Assembly (NCBI RefSeq): GCF_000687475.1
Contig: NC_057319.1
Location: 5,384,001-5,448,000, forward strand
Direction: 5' to 3'
From: Ustilaginoidea virens
Taxonomy: Eukaryota > Ascomycota > Sordariomycetes > Hypocreales > Clavicipitaceae
Length of the DNA stretch: 64,000 nt
Under the pieces are notes generated by a model. It ran no database searches. It saw nothing but the letters and a program-made list of their open reading frames with translations, and was not told the DNA's origin. How positions within the stretch are numbered: position 1 is the stretch's first letter; every line of letters begins with the position of its first letter. The position numbers and the translations under genes are program-made. Shown here piece after piece: positions 32,650 to 43,774 of the stretch.

Positions 32650-33368
32650 TATTGCAATTCTTAAGGTCACTATAAAGCAAAGCCTTACTAGCTAGCTAGA
32701 TGGCACAAGACTGTCTGCGACCTGTGAACTAATCTTAGTATAAATACTAGATTTTTCACCAAGTCCTAAGACTATACAAGTGCTATAAAGCAGGGCAAGT
32801 GTAAAGGCAAGGCAAATATAAGATAACCAGAAACGCAGGGAAGGTGGAAGTTAAGAGGCATATAGTGCATTAACAGACTCGATTGTGCTACCCTTCTACT
32901 ATCTAGAAAGAAGGGGGAAAGCTATCCTATATATACACGAAGGAGGGGTGGGCCCAGGCATCCAAGGTAGCCAGTAAAAAAGCTCCCCGTAATGCTCGCT
33001 TTGCCACGTATATAATACGTCAGCAGCCCCACTATATCGGGCCTTTTCAACCACCCTAACCACCGCACTAGTAACTAGCCACCACGCTAGTGACTAACCA
33101 CCACACTAGTGACTACCCACCACACTAGTGGACTAGCCACCACACTAGTAGGCCCACCACGCTAATTTAGCAATGCCACACCTTTTTTAATAAGGCCTAC
33201 CTTACTTGATATACAGTAAATAATCCACTGAAAATCCTAAGGTAAAAGGCAAAGGCCTAAGGTTGGTAAGACTACCGTAAGTCCAAGAGGCGGTATAAGG
33301 ACTAGAAGGTCAGTAAGCCAGTAGGGCATTAGGCCAGCAGCCTAGTAGGCTACTATAGGATTTTAACA
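32650..33368 (-). repeat. Copia-1 5' LTR
   Basis: 719 bp; I found no difference from the 3' LTR by eye. Confidence 0.93.
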
Positions 33369-35340
33369 TATACTATTTAGTATAGCTTATAAAGGCTAAA
33401 TGGAATTATACTATCTATAATAAGGAGCTGCTTACTATTATTATATACCTTAAGGCGTAATCGGCTAAGCTCTATTCTATCGCTGCCTTATTTATAATCC
33501 TTATAGACTATAAGAACCTTAAGTACTTCGCCCGATTAAAGGAGATATCGGAATGCTAGGCGCAATAGACTAAGATATTAGCCCTTTTTAACTTCTACCT
33601 TTAGTACCGGCCTAGCTTATAGGCTTAATGCCCTAATGCCCTCTCGCGATAAAAGTAAAAGGCAGATAGCGCGGCACTAAGGTTTAGCTAAGTCTTTTAA
33701 CTACTATCTATTTCTACTATAGAGGCAGACCTAATAGAGGTTTAGCCGGACCCGATAGGAGATCGGCCGATTATAGCCCTAAATATAATAGAGGATAGGC
33801 CGATAGCGGCTTTATCGACTAAAGTCTCCCTACCTAGCGGCTCTCGGGTCTTTACTAATATATACCTATAGGCGCTTTAGGACTAGGCTATAGCTGAGGA
33901 CGAATTATATTGGGCCTAATAGAAGGCTATAGCGAATAGAGAATAATAATTCCTTATAGAGGTAAAGACTAAAGAGTAGATTGCAGATTATACCCTAAAT
34001 GCCTATAGAGTGCTACTCTACTGGGGCTAGGTTTAGCTCCCTTCATTCGAGCCACTAATAACTATAGTAATCTAACGATACTATAACTCCCCTACTATAA
34101 GGCACCTAGGGAAGAATATAACCTTCTAACTCTTACGATAGGACTACTATTTCGATAGTATATTATCTAAAGTAGCTTAGTTTATTCGGAATTGCTAATA
34201 CTATAGGGCGTATAAAAGCCGCTAATTGCGATAAGGCCTACTCTAGCCCTTATCAATCCTAAATTATTTTTAGTCTTAAATCTCTATTAACTTTATAACT
34301 AATCTCCTAGCCTAAGACGCCTCTAACCCGCATTACCTAATAGTTATTACCAACTGCCTATCTAAATATATCTAGCTTAAAGCGATACACTTAATATAAG
34401 CGGAGGATTATGCAGAATAGTTTCTCGACTACTAGTAGCAGCACTATAGATTTCCTATCTAGATTATTAGCGATAGAGGCTTAGACTAGGTAGGCCAATT
34501 CTAAACTATAATATATAAAGCTATTAGGACTAAATAACTCCTTTCGATTATATACTACCTATAGACCGACGGTAGTATAAAGCATATAAACTAAGAGGTC
34601 TAGGCTATCTTATGCGTTAAAGTAGCATTCGACCAATACAATTAGCCCTAATATCTCGCGACTTATTAATATACTCTAAATAACCGCACTTCTTTAGTCA
34701 CCGGATATAGTCCTAACCGTCTCCTAAATAGCTTCGATTCTCCTATTATAGCACCTCCCCCCGATATTACGCTAAATTTAACGACCCCTAAGGGGCGAGT
34801 AATATACTTCCTAGCTATAATACGGGAGGGGGGCGAACTCGCTTAGGCTACTATCGCTTTTGCCTAGTAGTAGCAGTAGGACGTAACGAACCGCTCCTAA
34901 TGCCTAGCGGAATACTATTAAATCGGGGACTAAGTCTAGCTAAGCCTATAAAATATTAAGATTAACCGGCCTTATAAGAAGCTCGATTAGGTATCTACTA
35001 AGTATACTATTATAGCCGTCCTATCCCCGCTTAATATCCGACTCAATATTCCCAACGGTATCCACCCGGTTTTTTATATTAATTTTATAGAATATGCCGC
35101 TTCCGATCTACTGCCGAGCCAAATACTTATAGATATTAGGCCCGGTCCCCTACTAGTCCTACTAGAGGACTTTAATACCCTATATAAGGAATTCGAGGTC
35201 GAGGAGATATTAACTGCTAAAAACGCTCGGGGTTATAGTAGTAAACGTAATATACTAGTAAAATAGAAGGGATACGATTCGCCGATTTAGGAACCGCTAG
35301 AGAACTTTAAGGATACCGCAGCGCGGGCAGTATTTAAGGT
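33369..35340 (+). pseudogene. Gypsy-1 pol, part 2: RNase H end, integrase, chromodomain
   Basis: It continues the frame broken at 26877 (WNYTIYNKELL). The integrase core shows IISDRG near 34455 and the later TAVRKKLD-like C-terminal region is degenerate. The chromodomain lies near 35250-35330 (VKWKGYDSPIWEPLENF, with one Trp now TAG). This places the element among chromoviruses, whose chromodomains are thought to guide integration to heterochromatin. Many stops; not functional. Confidence 0.8.
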
Positions 35341-35436
35341 TAAATAGGGGGATATTCAGATATATAATAGACCCGGTCGAACCCTATAGTAACCCCAATA
35401 CGGAATAGGTGAAATTTTTCCCAGCGAAGGGGGGTA

Positions 35437-35691
35437 TATTACAGACTCGGGCTATGCCCGTATTATAGATTAACTAAGGCTCGGGCTACGCCTATGCCTA
35501 GTCTGGAATGGATAATATAAGGTAGATGCGCGGGCCCATAAGGGCAATATTAGGGCTTTAGCCCGCGCTACATACGGATATATATAGACTGCAGAAGGGA
35601 CCCGATTCGGGCTCTTCTCCCTTCCTCCTTAGTTTTATCAATACATCCGATTAACGCCTATTCGCAGTCGCCCTAGGGCCAGTCCGTCATA
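35437..35691 (+). repeat. Gypsy-1 3' LTR
   Basis: 255 bp, same length as the 5' copy, differing mainly by C/T and G/A changes (for example TATTACAG for TGTCACGG). Followed by the TTATT duplication. Confidence 0.88.
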
Positions 35692-35745
35692 TTATTAAGC
35701 GAAAGTAAGAAGCTATTTAATCAAAAGACCGAGTAATAGTAAAGT
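35692..35745. other. Short AT-rich segment between Gypsy-1 and Copia-2
   Basis: It includes the Gypsy-1 target duplication TTATT. It was contiguous with 23221-23553 before Gypsy-1 inserted. Confidence 0.6.
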
Positions 35746-36486
35746 TGTTAAAATCCTATAGTAGCCTACTAGGCTGCTGGCCTAATGCCCTACTGGCTTA
35801 CTGACCTTCTAGTCCTTATACCGCCTCTTAGACTTACGGTAGTCTTACCAACCTTAGGCCTTTGCCTTTTACCTTAGGATTTTCAGTAGATTATTTACTG
35901 TATATCAAGTAAGGTAGGCTTTATTAAAAAAAGGTGTGGCATTGCTAAATTAGCGTGGTGGGCCTACTAGTGTGGTGGCGGCCTACTAGTGTGGTGGCTA
36001 GTCCACTAGTGTGGTGGATAGTCACTAGCGTGGTGGTTAGTCACTAGCGTGGTGGCTAATTACTAGTGCGGTGGTTAGGGTGGTTGGAAAGGCTGGATAT
36101 AGTGGGGCTGCTGACGTATTATATACGTGGCATAGCGAGCATTACGGGGAGCTTTCTTACTGGCTACCTTAGATGCCTGGGCCCACCCCTCCTTCGTGTA
36201 TATATAGGATAGCTTTTCCCCTTCTTTCTAGATAGTAGAAGGGTAGCACAATCGAGTCTGTTAATGCACTATATGCCTCTTAACTTCTTACCTTCCCTGC
36301 GTTTTCTGGTTATCTTATATTTGCCTTGCCTTTATACTTGCCCTGCTTTATAGCACTTGTATAGTCTTAGGACTTGGTGAAAAATCTAGTATTATACTAA
36401 GATTAGTTCACAGGTCGCAGACAGTCTCGTGCCATCTAGCTAGCTAGTAAGGCTCTGCTTTTATAGTGACCTTGAGAATTGCAATA
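35746..36486 (+). repeat. Copia-family LTR in inverted (plus) orientation at the left end of Copia-2
   Basis: 741 bp, TGTTAAAATCC to TTGCAATA. It abuts 36487, which corresponds to position about 28103 of Copia-1 (RNase H). Confidence 0.9.
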
Positions 36487-39400
36487 CTATTAATAGTAGT
36501 AAGAAAGCCTCCAGTTGATTTAGAAGTTTCTTTACAGCTAGCAAAATCGCTATCAGAATAAGCGGTTATAATAGGCTATTGGTTGCTTTTAGTAAAGCAA
36601 ATAGCTTGGTTCTCAGTGCCTTTAAGGTAGCTAAAGCTGCCTTTTGCAGCATTTAGATGCACATTAGTTGCCTTAGACATAAACCGAGAGAGGTATTAAG
36701 TAGGAAATGCTAGGTCGGGTCTAGTCATCATTATAAGCCATATTATAATGCCAGTAAGGCTCTAATAAAGGCTTTAATCAGTAGGGCTAAGGTCTTTTCC
36801 ACTAGATTCATTAAGAATTCCTAGTTAAAGTGGAATAAGCTGAGGTTTAGTATTCTATAAGCCGAATTTAGCTAATACCTCTACTATAAATTAGGCTTAA
36901 TGTAGCCATAATAGACCTTCCTTCCTATTTCGTATAATTTATACGCTTAGGAAGAAGGAAGCCAGACCGCAGTCTTCTATAGTATAGACCTTATGAAATT
37001 TCCTTTTTAGCTAGTTAATATAAGTTATATTTAGACCAACTAATAGGCAATCGTTAATATAGGTAACGATAAAGGTGCTGGTTTGTTTATTATAAAAGAC
37101 GGCAGTATTAGAGGCTAAAGGTAAAAAACCTTTACTAGAAATTAGGTCTTTTAGCCGGTATTGCTATTCGCGGGGTGCTTATTTTAGCCCGTATAGGGCC
37201 TTCTTTAGTAAAATAGCTTGCTTAATAGAGGGATTAAAGCCGGCTTTTTTAAGTAAAATTAGTAGCCATTGCCATTAAATATCAGACCAAAGCTTGCTAT
37301 CGCTATTAGTTAGTAGTAAGCTCTCTATAAATTCAAGAAATCCATTAGGAATATCTATATAAATGGTCTTAGAAAGTTCGCTATTTAGGAAGGCGCTTAT
37401 AAAGTCGATCTGCTCTATTTCCCAGTTATTACTAGCAGCCAAAGCTAGTATAACCCTCTAGGTAGGTAGGATAGAGGTAGAAGCATAGGTATACTAAAAG
37501 TCCTTTCCTTCGACTTGCATAAAACCCTTAACAAACAATCTAGCCTTATATTTTATAGGCTGATTATTGGCATCCTTTTTAACCCGAAAAACAGGCCTAT
37601 TGCGTATAATTTTCCTATTAATAGGAACGCTAGACTTAGGAATAAATTGGAAGACTTTAGTATCTAATAACTGCTTAAATTCCTTAAATAATGCCTTTAT
37701 CTAAAGGTCTTTTTCAGGACTTCGTAGCATATCCTTCCAGCTATTAGGCGTACCATTAGGGGCCTTTTTAGCTAGCTTACGCTTAGCTATATAGCAGGAA
37801 TCCCATATTAGGTGATATAAATCATAATTAGGGAGTAAGTCGGTAGGGCTGGTAGGGTTAATAGGGCTAGCAGGTATAGCAGAGCCAGCAGGGCCAGTAA
37901 GGCTAGTAGGGTCAGCAATATTAGTAGGATTAAGGCTAGTAAGGATATCTATAAGGTCATCCTTTGCAGTAGCCGGGGACTATATTATAGTACCTTCTAA
38001 CTTAGGAAGGTAATCCACAGTGGCATTAGTATTAGTAATATCATCCGGGGTAGCATTAGTATTAGTAACGCTGGTAAAATTAGTAGGGTCCGGCATACTT
38101 TCTAGGTCATCCGGTATAGCATTAGTGTTAGTAATGCTAGTAAGGTTAGTAGGGTCCGGTATACTTTCTAGGTCATCCAGTAAAATAGCAGGTTCTTTAC
38201 TGCTAAATACCCCCTCTGAACCTATATTTTGCCCTCTATGAAAGTCTCCTTCTAGGCCACTAGAAATAGGGCCTATACCTTTATTTTGATAAATAAAGGT
38301 AATAAAAGTTATTTTGGTAACAACCTTCTTCTTTAGAAGGTAGACTAGGTAGGTATTATTACCTAGAGTGGCAAGGAGCCTACCAGGCTCGGTACGGGGC
38401 GCTAATTTGCAGCTTTTTACACGCTTTTCGTATGGTATAAGCACTTCAATAGCTGCTCCAATAGCCCTAAGGTTAATAAGGTCAGGGTAGTGCTCCGGTA
38501 TTATCTAGTCGTAATCCTTTAATAGCTCCTAATAGGGGCTAGAAGGTCTGTTAGTAACTGCTATTATATTTACTAGCATAACAACGCCAGTAATTACAGC
38601 AGACCAGAGGTTAGATAGTAGCCTTAACCAGGCCATAATAGCACATAGCCTATCAGCTATAACCCTAATGGAGCGCTCAGCTAGGCTGTTTTATTCGTAA
38701 ATATAAAGGCAAGAGGTATTAAAAGCTATACCCTATTCAACAAGCCAATTACTAAGCATTTTATTAATTTCATTTCCACCATTATAGTAGAATTCAACAA
38801 GCGTTTTACTATATCTAACCTATAGGCTCTATATAAAGCTCTATAATGCTTTAAAAATAACAGTGCCTTCCCTATTAGGCAGTAAGTAAAGCCAATGGAA
38901 TCGGGATTTTCTGTCCACTAATATAAGGGCAACAGGTCGTTTATTGTATAGTATAGGTGATATAGCAAAAGTATCACCTTCTATAATATCTAGGCATTTA
39001 GCTGGATTAGGTATCGCATCTTTAGAAGGTCTTCTAACCTTCTTAGCCTATATATAGGCTAGATAGCGAAAATCAGCATCTTTAACCTTATTAAGGTTAG
39101 GTAGACCAGGGGTATTAGCACAGGTCTTTTTAAGCAGCTAAATACCTATATGCCCTAGCCGTACATACCAAATGCCGGCTAATTATAATAGCTTCTAATA
39201 TTCTATATCAGTAGCTATAGGGGCAGGAGTAGGGTTAGTAACCTCTATAGGGTCTTCGCTAGTCGTAATAGCAGAAGGTTGGGTAGTAGGGCTAATAGCC
39301 TCTACAGGTTCCTTACTAGTCGTAATAGTAGGAACGGGGGTAATAGTAGTATCCTCAGGATCACTATAATCAGCAGGGTTAATAAAGCTGGGGACCTCTA

Positions 39401-39936
39401 CTACTATACTATTAGTATAGTGGCTGCAAGGTTGATGCAGTAGTAGTGTATCTATTCCTTTCTATGGAAGGAAAAAGCCGTATTTTTCGAAGTTAAAAAT
39501 ACCGATATATTTACGGCTTGCTAACCAAAACTGATTTTTAATTAGTACCCCTTTAGCGGCATAGTGCTTTACACCGCTAATAATGTTAATATCTAAGGCA
39601 GGAATATATAGTGCATTCTTAAGCTCTATAATACCCCATTTGGTAGGATTAACGCCCTGTAGCATAGTAAATCGTACTGTGCCCCAACCAGTAGGGGAAA
39701 TAGGGCCACCACTAGTAGTAATTACCGGCTTATCATCCTTCTCAAAATAGTAAAAAGTAGTAAAATGCTTCTTATTATTAATAATATAACAAGTGGAGCC
39801 TGTATTATAAAGGAGGGCATCCTTAGGGGTCCTACCGCCTGATTTAGCACTATAGCTTATATCAGTAGATGTAGTAGAAGAAGAATAAGATATATTAGTA
39901 TCCTAGGTATTATAGTTGCCTATAATAAAGGCCTCA

Positions 39937-40705
39937 TCCAGCATCTCCCGGGTTGCCCCGGGAGCGCTGAGGCCCCCTACCGCCGCCGCCGCCGCTACTG
40001 CCGCCGCCCGACCACGCCCCCGAGAGGCGGACGCCTGTTTGGCCCTCTGCTAGAGGGCCTTATAGTCGTCCACCTAAAGCCAAAGACAGTCAGCCAATAG
40101 CCCACACCGTATACAAATCGAAAACATACCTTTATCCCCCCGGCAATAGTCTCCTACGCGTCTAGGAGCTCTTACACCGGGACCCGGTTCCTAGGGGTCC
40201 TCTCTAGGGGCACGCACATCTTGCCCACAAGGGCATAGGGATAGTAGGCCGCACCGGTCCCTACCTGTATTAGCTTCGCTAGAGAGCGGGTATAACCCGG
40301 TCTATATCTTATTAACTGCGGCATCGATACTTAGGATCCTCCAAGCGCATTAGATACGGCCCGCAAGGCTATACGCGTAGTTCTCCGGGCTATATTATGA
40401 GGGTTAGCTGCGGTCCCGCCGCACGCATGACCCGTACTCACCCCCTTATCCAGTATCGCCGACCGCTTTAGCATCTTCGCTATTATTATTTTTGTTGTTG
40501 CTGGTATTATTATTGCTGCTGTTGTTATTGCTACTGCTGCCGTATTGCTAATAGGGTCAGCACTAGCCCCATACCGCGATAGAGGGGTTATTATATACTT
40601 TAAAATTGGCGCTATAAAGGAAAAGAAGAAAAGAAGAAAAGGCACTAAGTCGGGGGGCATTGCTAACCTATATACTAACGCAGTGCCTAAGGCCGCCCGC
40701 TTCAA
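39937..40705 (-). pseudogene. Possible spliced gene fragment inside the 1.2-kb insertion
   Basis: On the minus strand a frame runs from about 40705 (ARRTTRIALRAVSNALGGS, then YRPGYTRSLAKLIQVGTGA, then LVGKMCVPLERTPRNRV) with three TAG/TAA codons. At 40129-40074 there is a 56-bp intron-like segment: GTATGT donor, GCTGAC branch site, TTTAG acceptor. Splicing joins ETIAGGIK to VDDYKAL and continues into an Ala/Gly-rich end (SRGRGRAAAVAAAAAVGG). I do not recognise the protein. It could be a captured host-gene fragment, the element's own gene, or chance. Confidence 0.35.
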
Positions 40706-41150
40706 CCTTTAGAATTGGCTTACTTCCTCTTCCGACCTAAAAATTGATGCGTACCGAGAAGCGCCCGGGCCACTATAGATGCGCGCCCGGTGAGAACACG
40801 CCTGCCGCGAGCGTGCCGCTAGCCCTACCCCCCCGGCTTCACCCTCCTCTCACTTCTCACCCGATAAAATCACTGACCCGGACCCGATACTCCGGAACTT
40901 CTCGCTCGCACTCTTCCTATACAATACCGCCAGATATAGTCTTAAGCGGTTGCGCACCCTATTCTCTTACGCACCAGATACCCGCCGCCCCTAATGCGGG
41001 GCGATAAAAAGCAGAAATCAAGAAAGCAGGAAGGGTTTTCCTCCCGGCTACCAGGTTTTTCCCTTTCCGAATTATCTATATAGAAGTACTAGATAGGTTA
41101 TTTAGCTTTAAATAGCCTCTAGCGTAATTTAATAATAATAATAATAATAA
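39937..41150. mobile_element. Unclassified 1.2-kb insertion with (AAT)n end and 11-bp target duplication
   Basis: TAAAGGCCTCA occurs at 39926-39936 and 41151-41161, while the uninterrupted copia copies have this site once. The insert is GC-richer than its host and ends on the + strand in (AAT)n. The tail and the long duplication resemble LINE/SINE-type integration, but no RT is visible and the family is not recognised. It may carry a gene fragment on the minus strand (next entry). Confidence 0.65.
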
Positions 41151-42721
41151 TAAAGGCCTCAACGTCTTACTGATTACTGCTAGAGTCCTGTTTCTTCTTC
41201 TATTGCTGCTTCTTTTTCTTATTATTAGTAGAATTATTCTTACTATTATTAGTAGAAGCGGTATTAGTAGACCCTTTATTCTTAGAGTCTTTAGAAGCCT
41301 TAAGCTGCTTAGGGTTATTATTAGCAGCTACTTTATTAGACCCTTTAGAACGCTATTCTTCTAGTAGGTCAACCATAAAATACTAGAGGTTAAATTTGCT
41401 ACTATTAATAACACCCTGGGCGCTATAAGCCCTAATTATAGAGCGTTAGCGTTCCATCTAGCGGGTAAATACCCCCTTTACAGCCTAAAGATACTAGTTA
41501 ATTTAGTCGAAAGAGTCGATCTTAGAACCTAGGATTCTAAGGCGAGAAATATAGCTATTAAATTCGCTATTAAAAGCCTCTAAAGTGCCCTTATAACCGG
41601 TAAATATAAAGGTATAAAAGGTAGGGTATAAGTATGCCCGCTATACTTCTGGTGAGTAGCAATACTAGGCCACCAGTAAAAGGTAGGCTTCCTCTAGATC
41701 GTTACACCAATCTATAGCCTCTACAGCTTCTTTACCACAGCTATTCTTTAGCATTAGTAGTAGAAGTGCCTGCTCAGACTCATCAAAGTGCCTTGCTATA
41801 GAAGGGTTGTTGACAAAATTAGCTATTTTAAAGGCCCGAAGTTGTATAGTAAGGGCCTGCTTCCACTAGTCGAAATTATAAGGGCTTTTTAGCTTTTGGG
41901 ACTCCTTAAAGCGGTTGGCAGTCTTAGCTAATTCCTTAATAGCCCCATCACTAATTTGGTTAGTGATAGTTATTAGTGGCGTTATATAAATAGGCTCTTT
42001 ACCCTTATATTTTATAGGTATAGAAGGTTAGTCGATTTCCATAATATCAGCTTTACTATTATCATCTTTAGTGGTAGTCTTAGTGGAAGGTCCAGCTTCA
42101 GTGGCTTTAGTAGACTTCTTATTAATAGCCTAGGTAGCCTAAGAATCGTTATTTTGCCTACTAACTAGGCCCTATATAAGGTCAGTTAATATATTCATCT
42201 GGGATTTTATATCGTCTATATCTAGCTGTAGCTATGCATTAGTATCAACTTCAGTATCGGATTTAGGGACCTTATAGGATCCTAACTCTGCTATAGTGGG
42301 CAAAAAAGGTTTAAAAATCCGTTGAAAAATAGTGCCGATAGTTGTAATAACAGAGGAATAATTAGCAGAGAAATAACTAGCTAAATAGCTAGCAAAATAG
42401 TTAAATAACTAGTCAGATTGCCAGTATATATAGTGGCTAGTAGCCTACTATAAAAATAGCCGCAGATTATAGCGGCCGGTCTCAGTATAAAAGCACAGAT
42501 ACCGTAGGCGTTGTGCAAGTCCGTATTATAGCATTAGTGTTCAAGGTGCTTATATAGTGCCGTAATATAAAGGTGCCGTAAGTGCTGTAGAAGCCGTAGG
42601 TGCCGTAATATAAAAAGGTGCCGTAAGTACCGTACCAAAGGTGCTATAAGTGGGAGAGTATAACAGGTGCCGTATAGTGCAGTACAAGTCGTGCACTAGG
42701 GGAAAAGGTGTTATACAGTAG

Positions 42722-42747
42722 TATAGTGTGATAGATATCACACTATA
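42722..42747 (-). promoter_or_regulatory. Conserved palindrome in the Copia-2 leader
   Basis: 12-bp stem, 2-nt loop, perfectly paired in this copy although the surroundings are mutated. Confidence 0.7.
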
Positions 42748-43021
42748 AAGTCCGTAGGTGCCGTAGGTTACTCCAAAAATAACGTAAGGTTACGCTAAAA
42801 GTGCCGTGAGGTTACGCCGTAAGTTGCCGTTAGGTACGCCATTGATTGCCGCAGGGTAATACCGTAGGTAATAGAGGGTAAGCCAAAGGTAATAATAGGT
42901 AAGCCAAAGTTAATAAAGGTAAGCCGAAAATACCAAAGGATAGCTATATTAGTAGTACTAATAAGCAAAAGAGACTAAGGGGTGAACACAAAAAGGTAGG
43001 GTAAAAACAAAGAAGTAAAAA

Positions 43022-43036
43022 CCCGGGCTCATAACC
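43022..43036 (-). promoter_or_regulatory. Copia-2 primer-binding site (half initiator tRNA-Met)
   Basis: GGTTATGAGCCCGGG on the minus strand, identical to Copia-1 and Copia-3. Confidence 0.8.
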
Positions 43037-43774
43037 TATTGCAATTCTCAAGGTCACTATAAAAGCAGAGCCTTACTAGCTAGCTAGATGGTATAAGACT
43101 GTCTGCGACCTGTGAACTAATCTTAGTATAAATACTAGATTTTTCACCAAGTCCTAAGACTATACAAGTGCTATAAAGCAAGGCAAGTGTAAAGGCAAGG
43201 CAAATATAAGATAACCAGAAACGCAGGGAAGGTGGAAGTTAAGAGGCATATAGTGCATTAACAGACTCGATTATGCTACCCTTCTACTATCTAGAAAGAA
43301 GGGGAAAAGCTATCCTATATATACACGAAGGAGGGGTGGGCCTAGGCATCTAAGGTAGCCAGTAAGAAAGCTCCCCGTAATGCTCGCTATGCCACGTATA
43401 TAATACGTCAGCAGCCCCACTATATCCAGCCTTTCCAACCACCCTAACCACCGCACTAGTAATTAGCCACCACGCTAGTGACTAACCACCACGCTAGTGA
43501 CTACCCACCACACTAGTGGACTAGCCACCACACTAGTAGGCCGCTACCATACTAGTAGGCCACCACGCTAATTTAGCAATGCCACACCTTTTCAACAAGG
43601 CCTACCTTACTTGATATACAGTAAATAATCCACTGAAAATCCTTAAGGTAAAAGGCAAAGGCCTAAGGTTGGTAAGACTACCGTAAGTCTAAAAGGCGGT
43701 ATAAGAGCCAGAAGGTCAGTAAGCCAGTAGGGCATTAGGCCAGCAGCCTAGTAGGCTACTATAGTATTTTAACA
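43037..43774 (-). repeat. Copia-2 5' LTR
   Basis: 738 bp on the minus strand; the PBS follows at 43022-43036. Confidence 0.9.

Larger units (their letters stand above)
26878..33368 (-). mobile_element. Copia-1: Ty1/Copia LTR retrotransposon, young but defective
   Basis: Two 719-bp LTRs, identical by eye, lie at 26878-27596 (3' LTR) and 32650-33368 (5' LTR). TATAC at 26873-26877 and 33369-33373 is the target-site duplication. The minus-strand body has a PBS next to the 5' LTR, a 690-bp leader, one gag-pol frame (31953-27718) and an AGAGGGGG polypurine tract at 27597-27604. It is far less mutated than Gypsy-1, into which it inserted. Confidence 0.95.
23554..35691 (+). mobile_element. Gypsy-1: Ty3/Gypsy chromodomain LTR retrotransposon, RIP-degenerate, split by Copia-1
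   Basis: Two 255-bp LTRs (23554-23808 and 35437-35691) flank a gag-pol body; TTATT at 23549-23553 and 35692-35696 is the target-site duplication. The body reads gag, protease, RT, RNase H, integrase and chromodomain, with TAG/TAA at many Gln and Trp positions, as expected from RIP. A purine tract (GCGAAGGGGGG) precedes the 3' LTR. Copia-1 sits in its RNase H region. Without the insertion the element is about 5.6 kb, a normal length for this group. Confidence 0.9.
36487..42294 (-). pseudogene. Copia-2 gag-pol, RIP-degenerate and interrupted
   Basis: The expected start codon at 42294 is ATA, as in Copia-3. Gag keeps a capsid-like region (QLRAFKIANF near 41815-41850) that Copia-1 lacks. After the 1.2-kb insertion come the pre-integrase region (open piece 39665-39462), integrase, a linker (open piece 38444-37980) and RT to within RNase H. 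Dozens of TAG/TAA codons, mostly at Gln and Trp positions. The frame ends where it meets the inverted LTR. Confidence 0.85.
35746..43774 (-). mobile_element. Copia-2: RIP-degenerate copia element bounded by inverted LTRs
   Basis: The body (36487-43036) is on the minus strand with its 5' LTR and PBS on the right, as normal. At the left, RNase H is cut off and joined directly to the GCAATA end of an LTR in the opposite (plus) orientation (35746-36486). The 3' end of pol, the polypurine tract and a same-orientation 3' LTR are absent. Another element is inserted in gag at 39937-41150. Gag, PR, IN and RT can be followed but carry many TAG codons. Confidence 0.85.
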
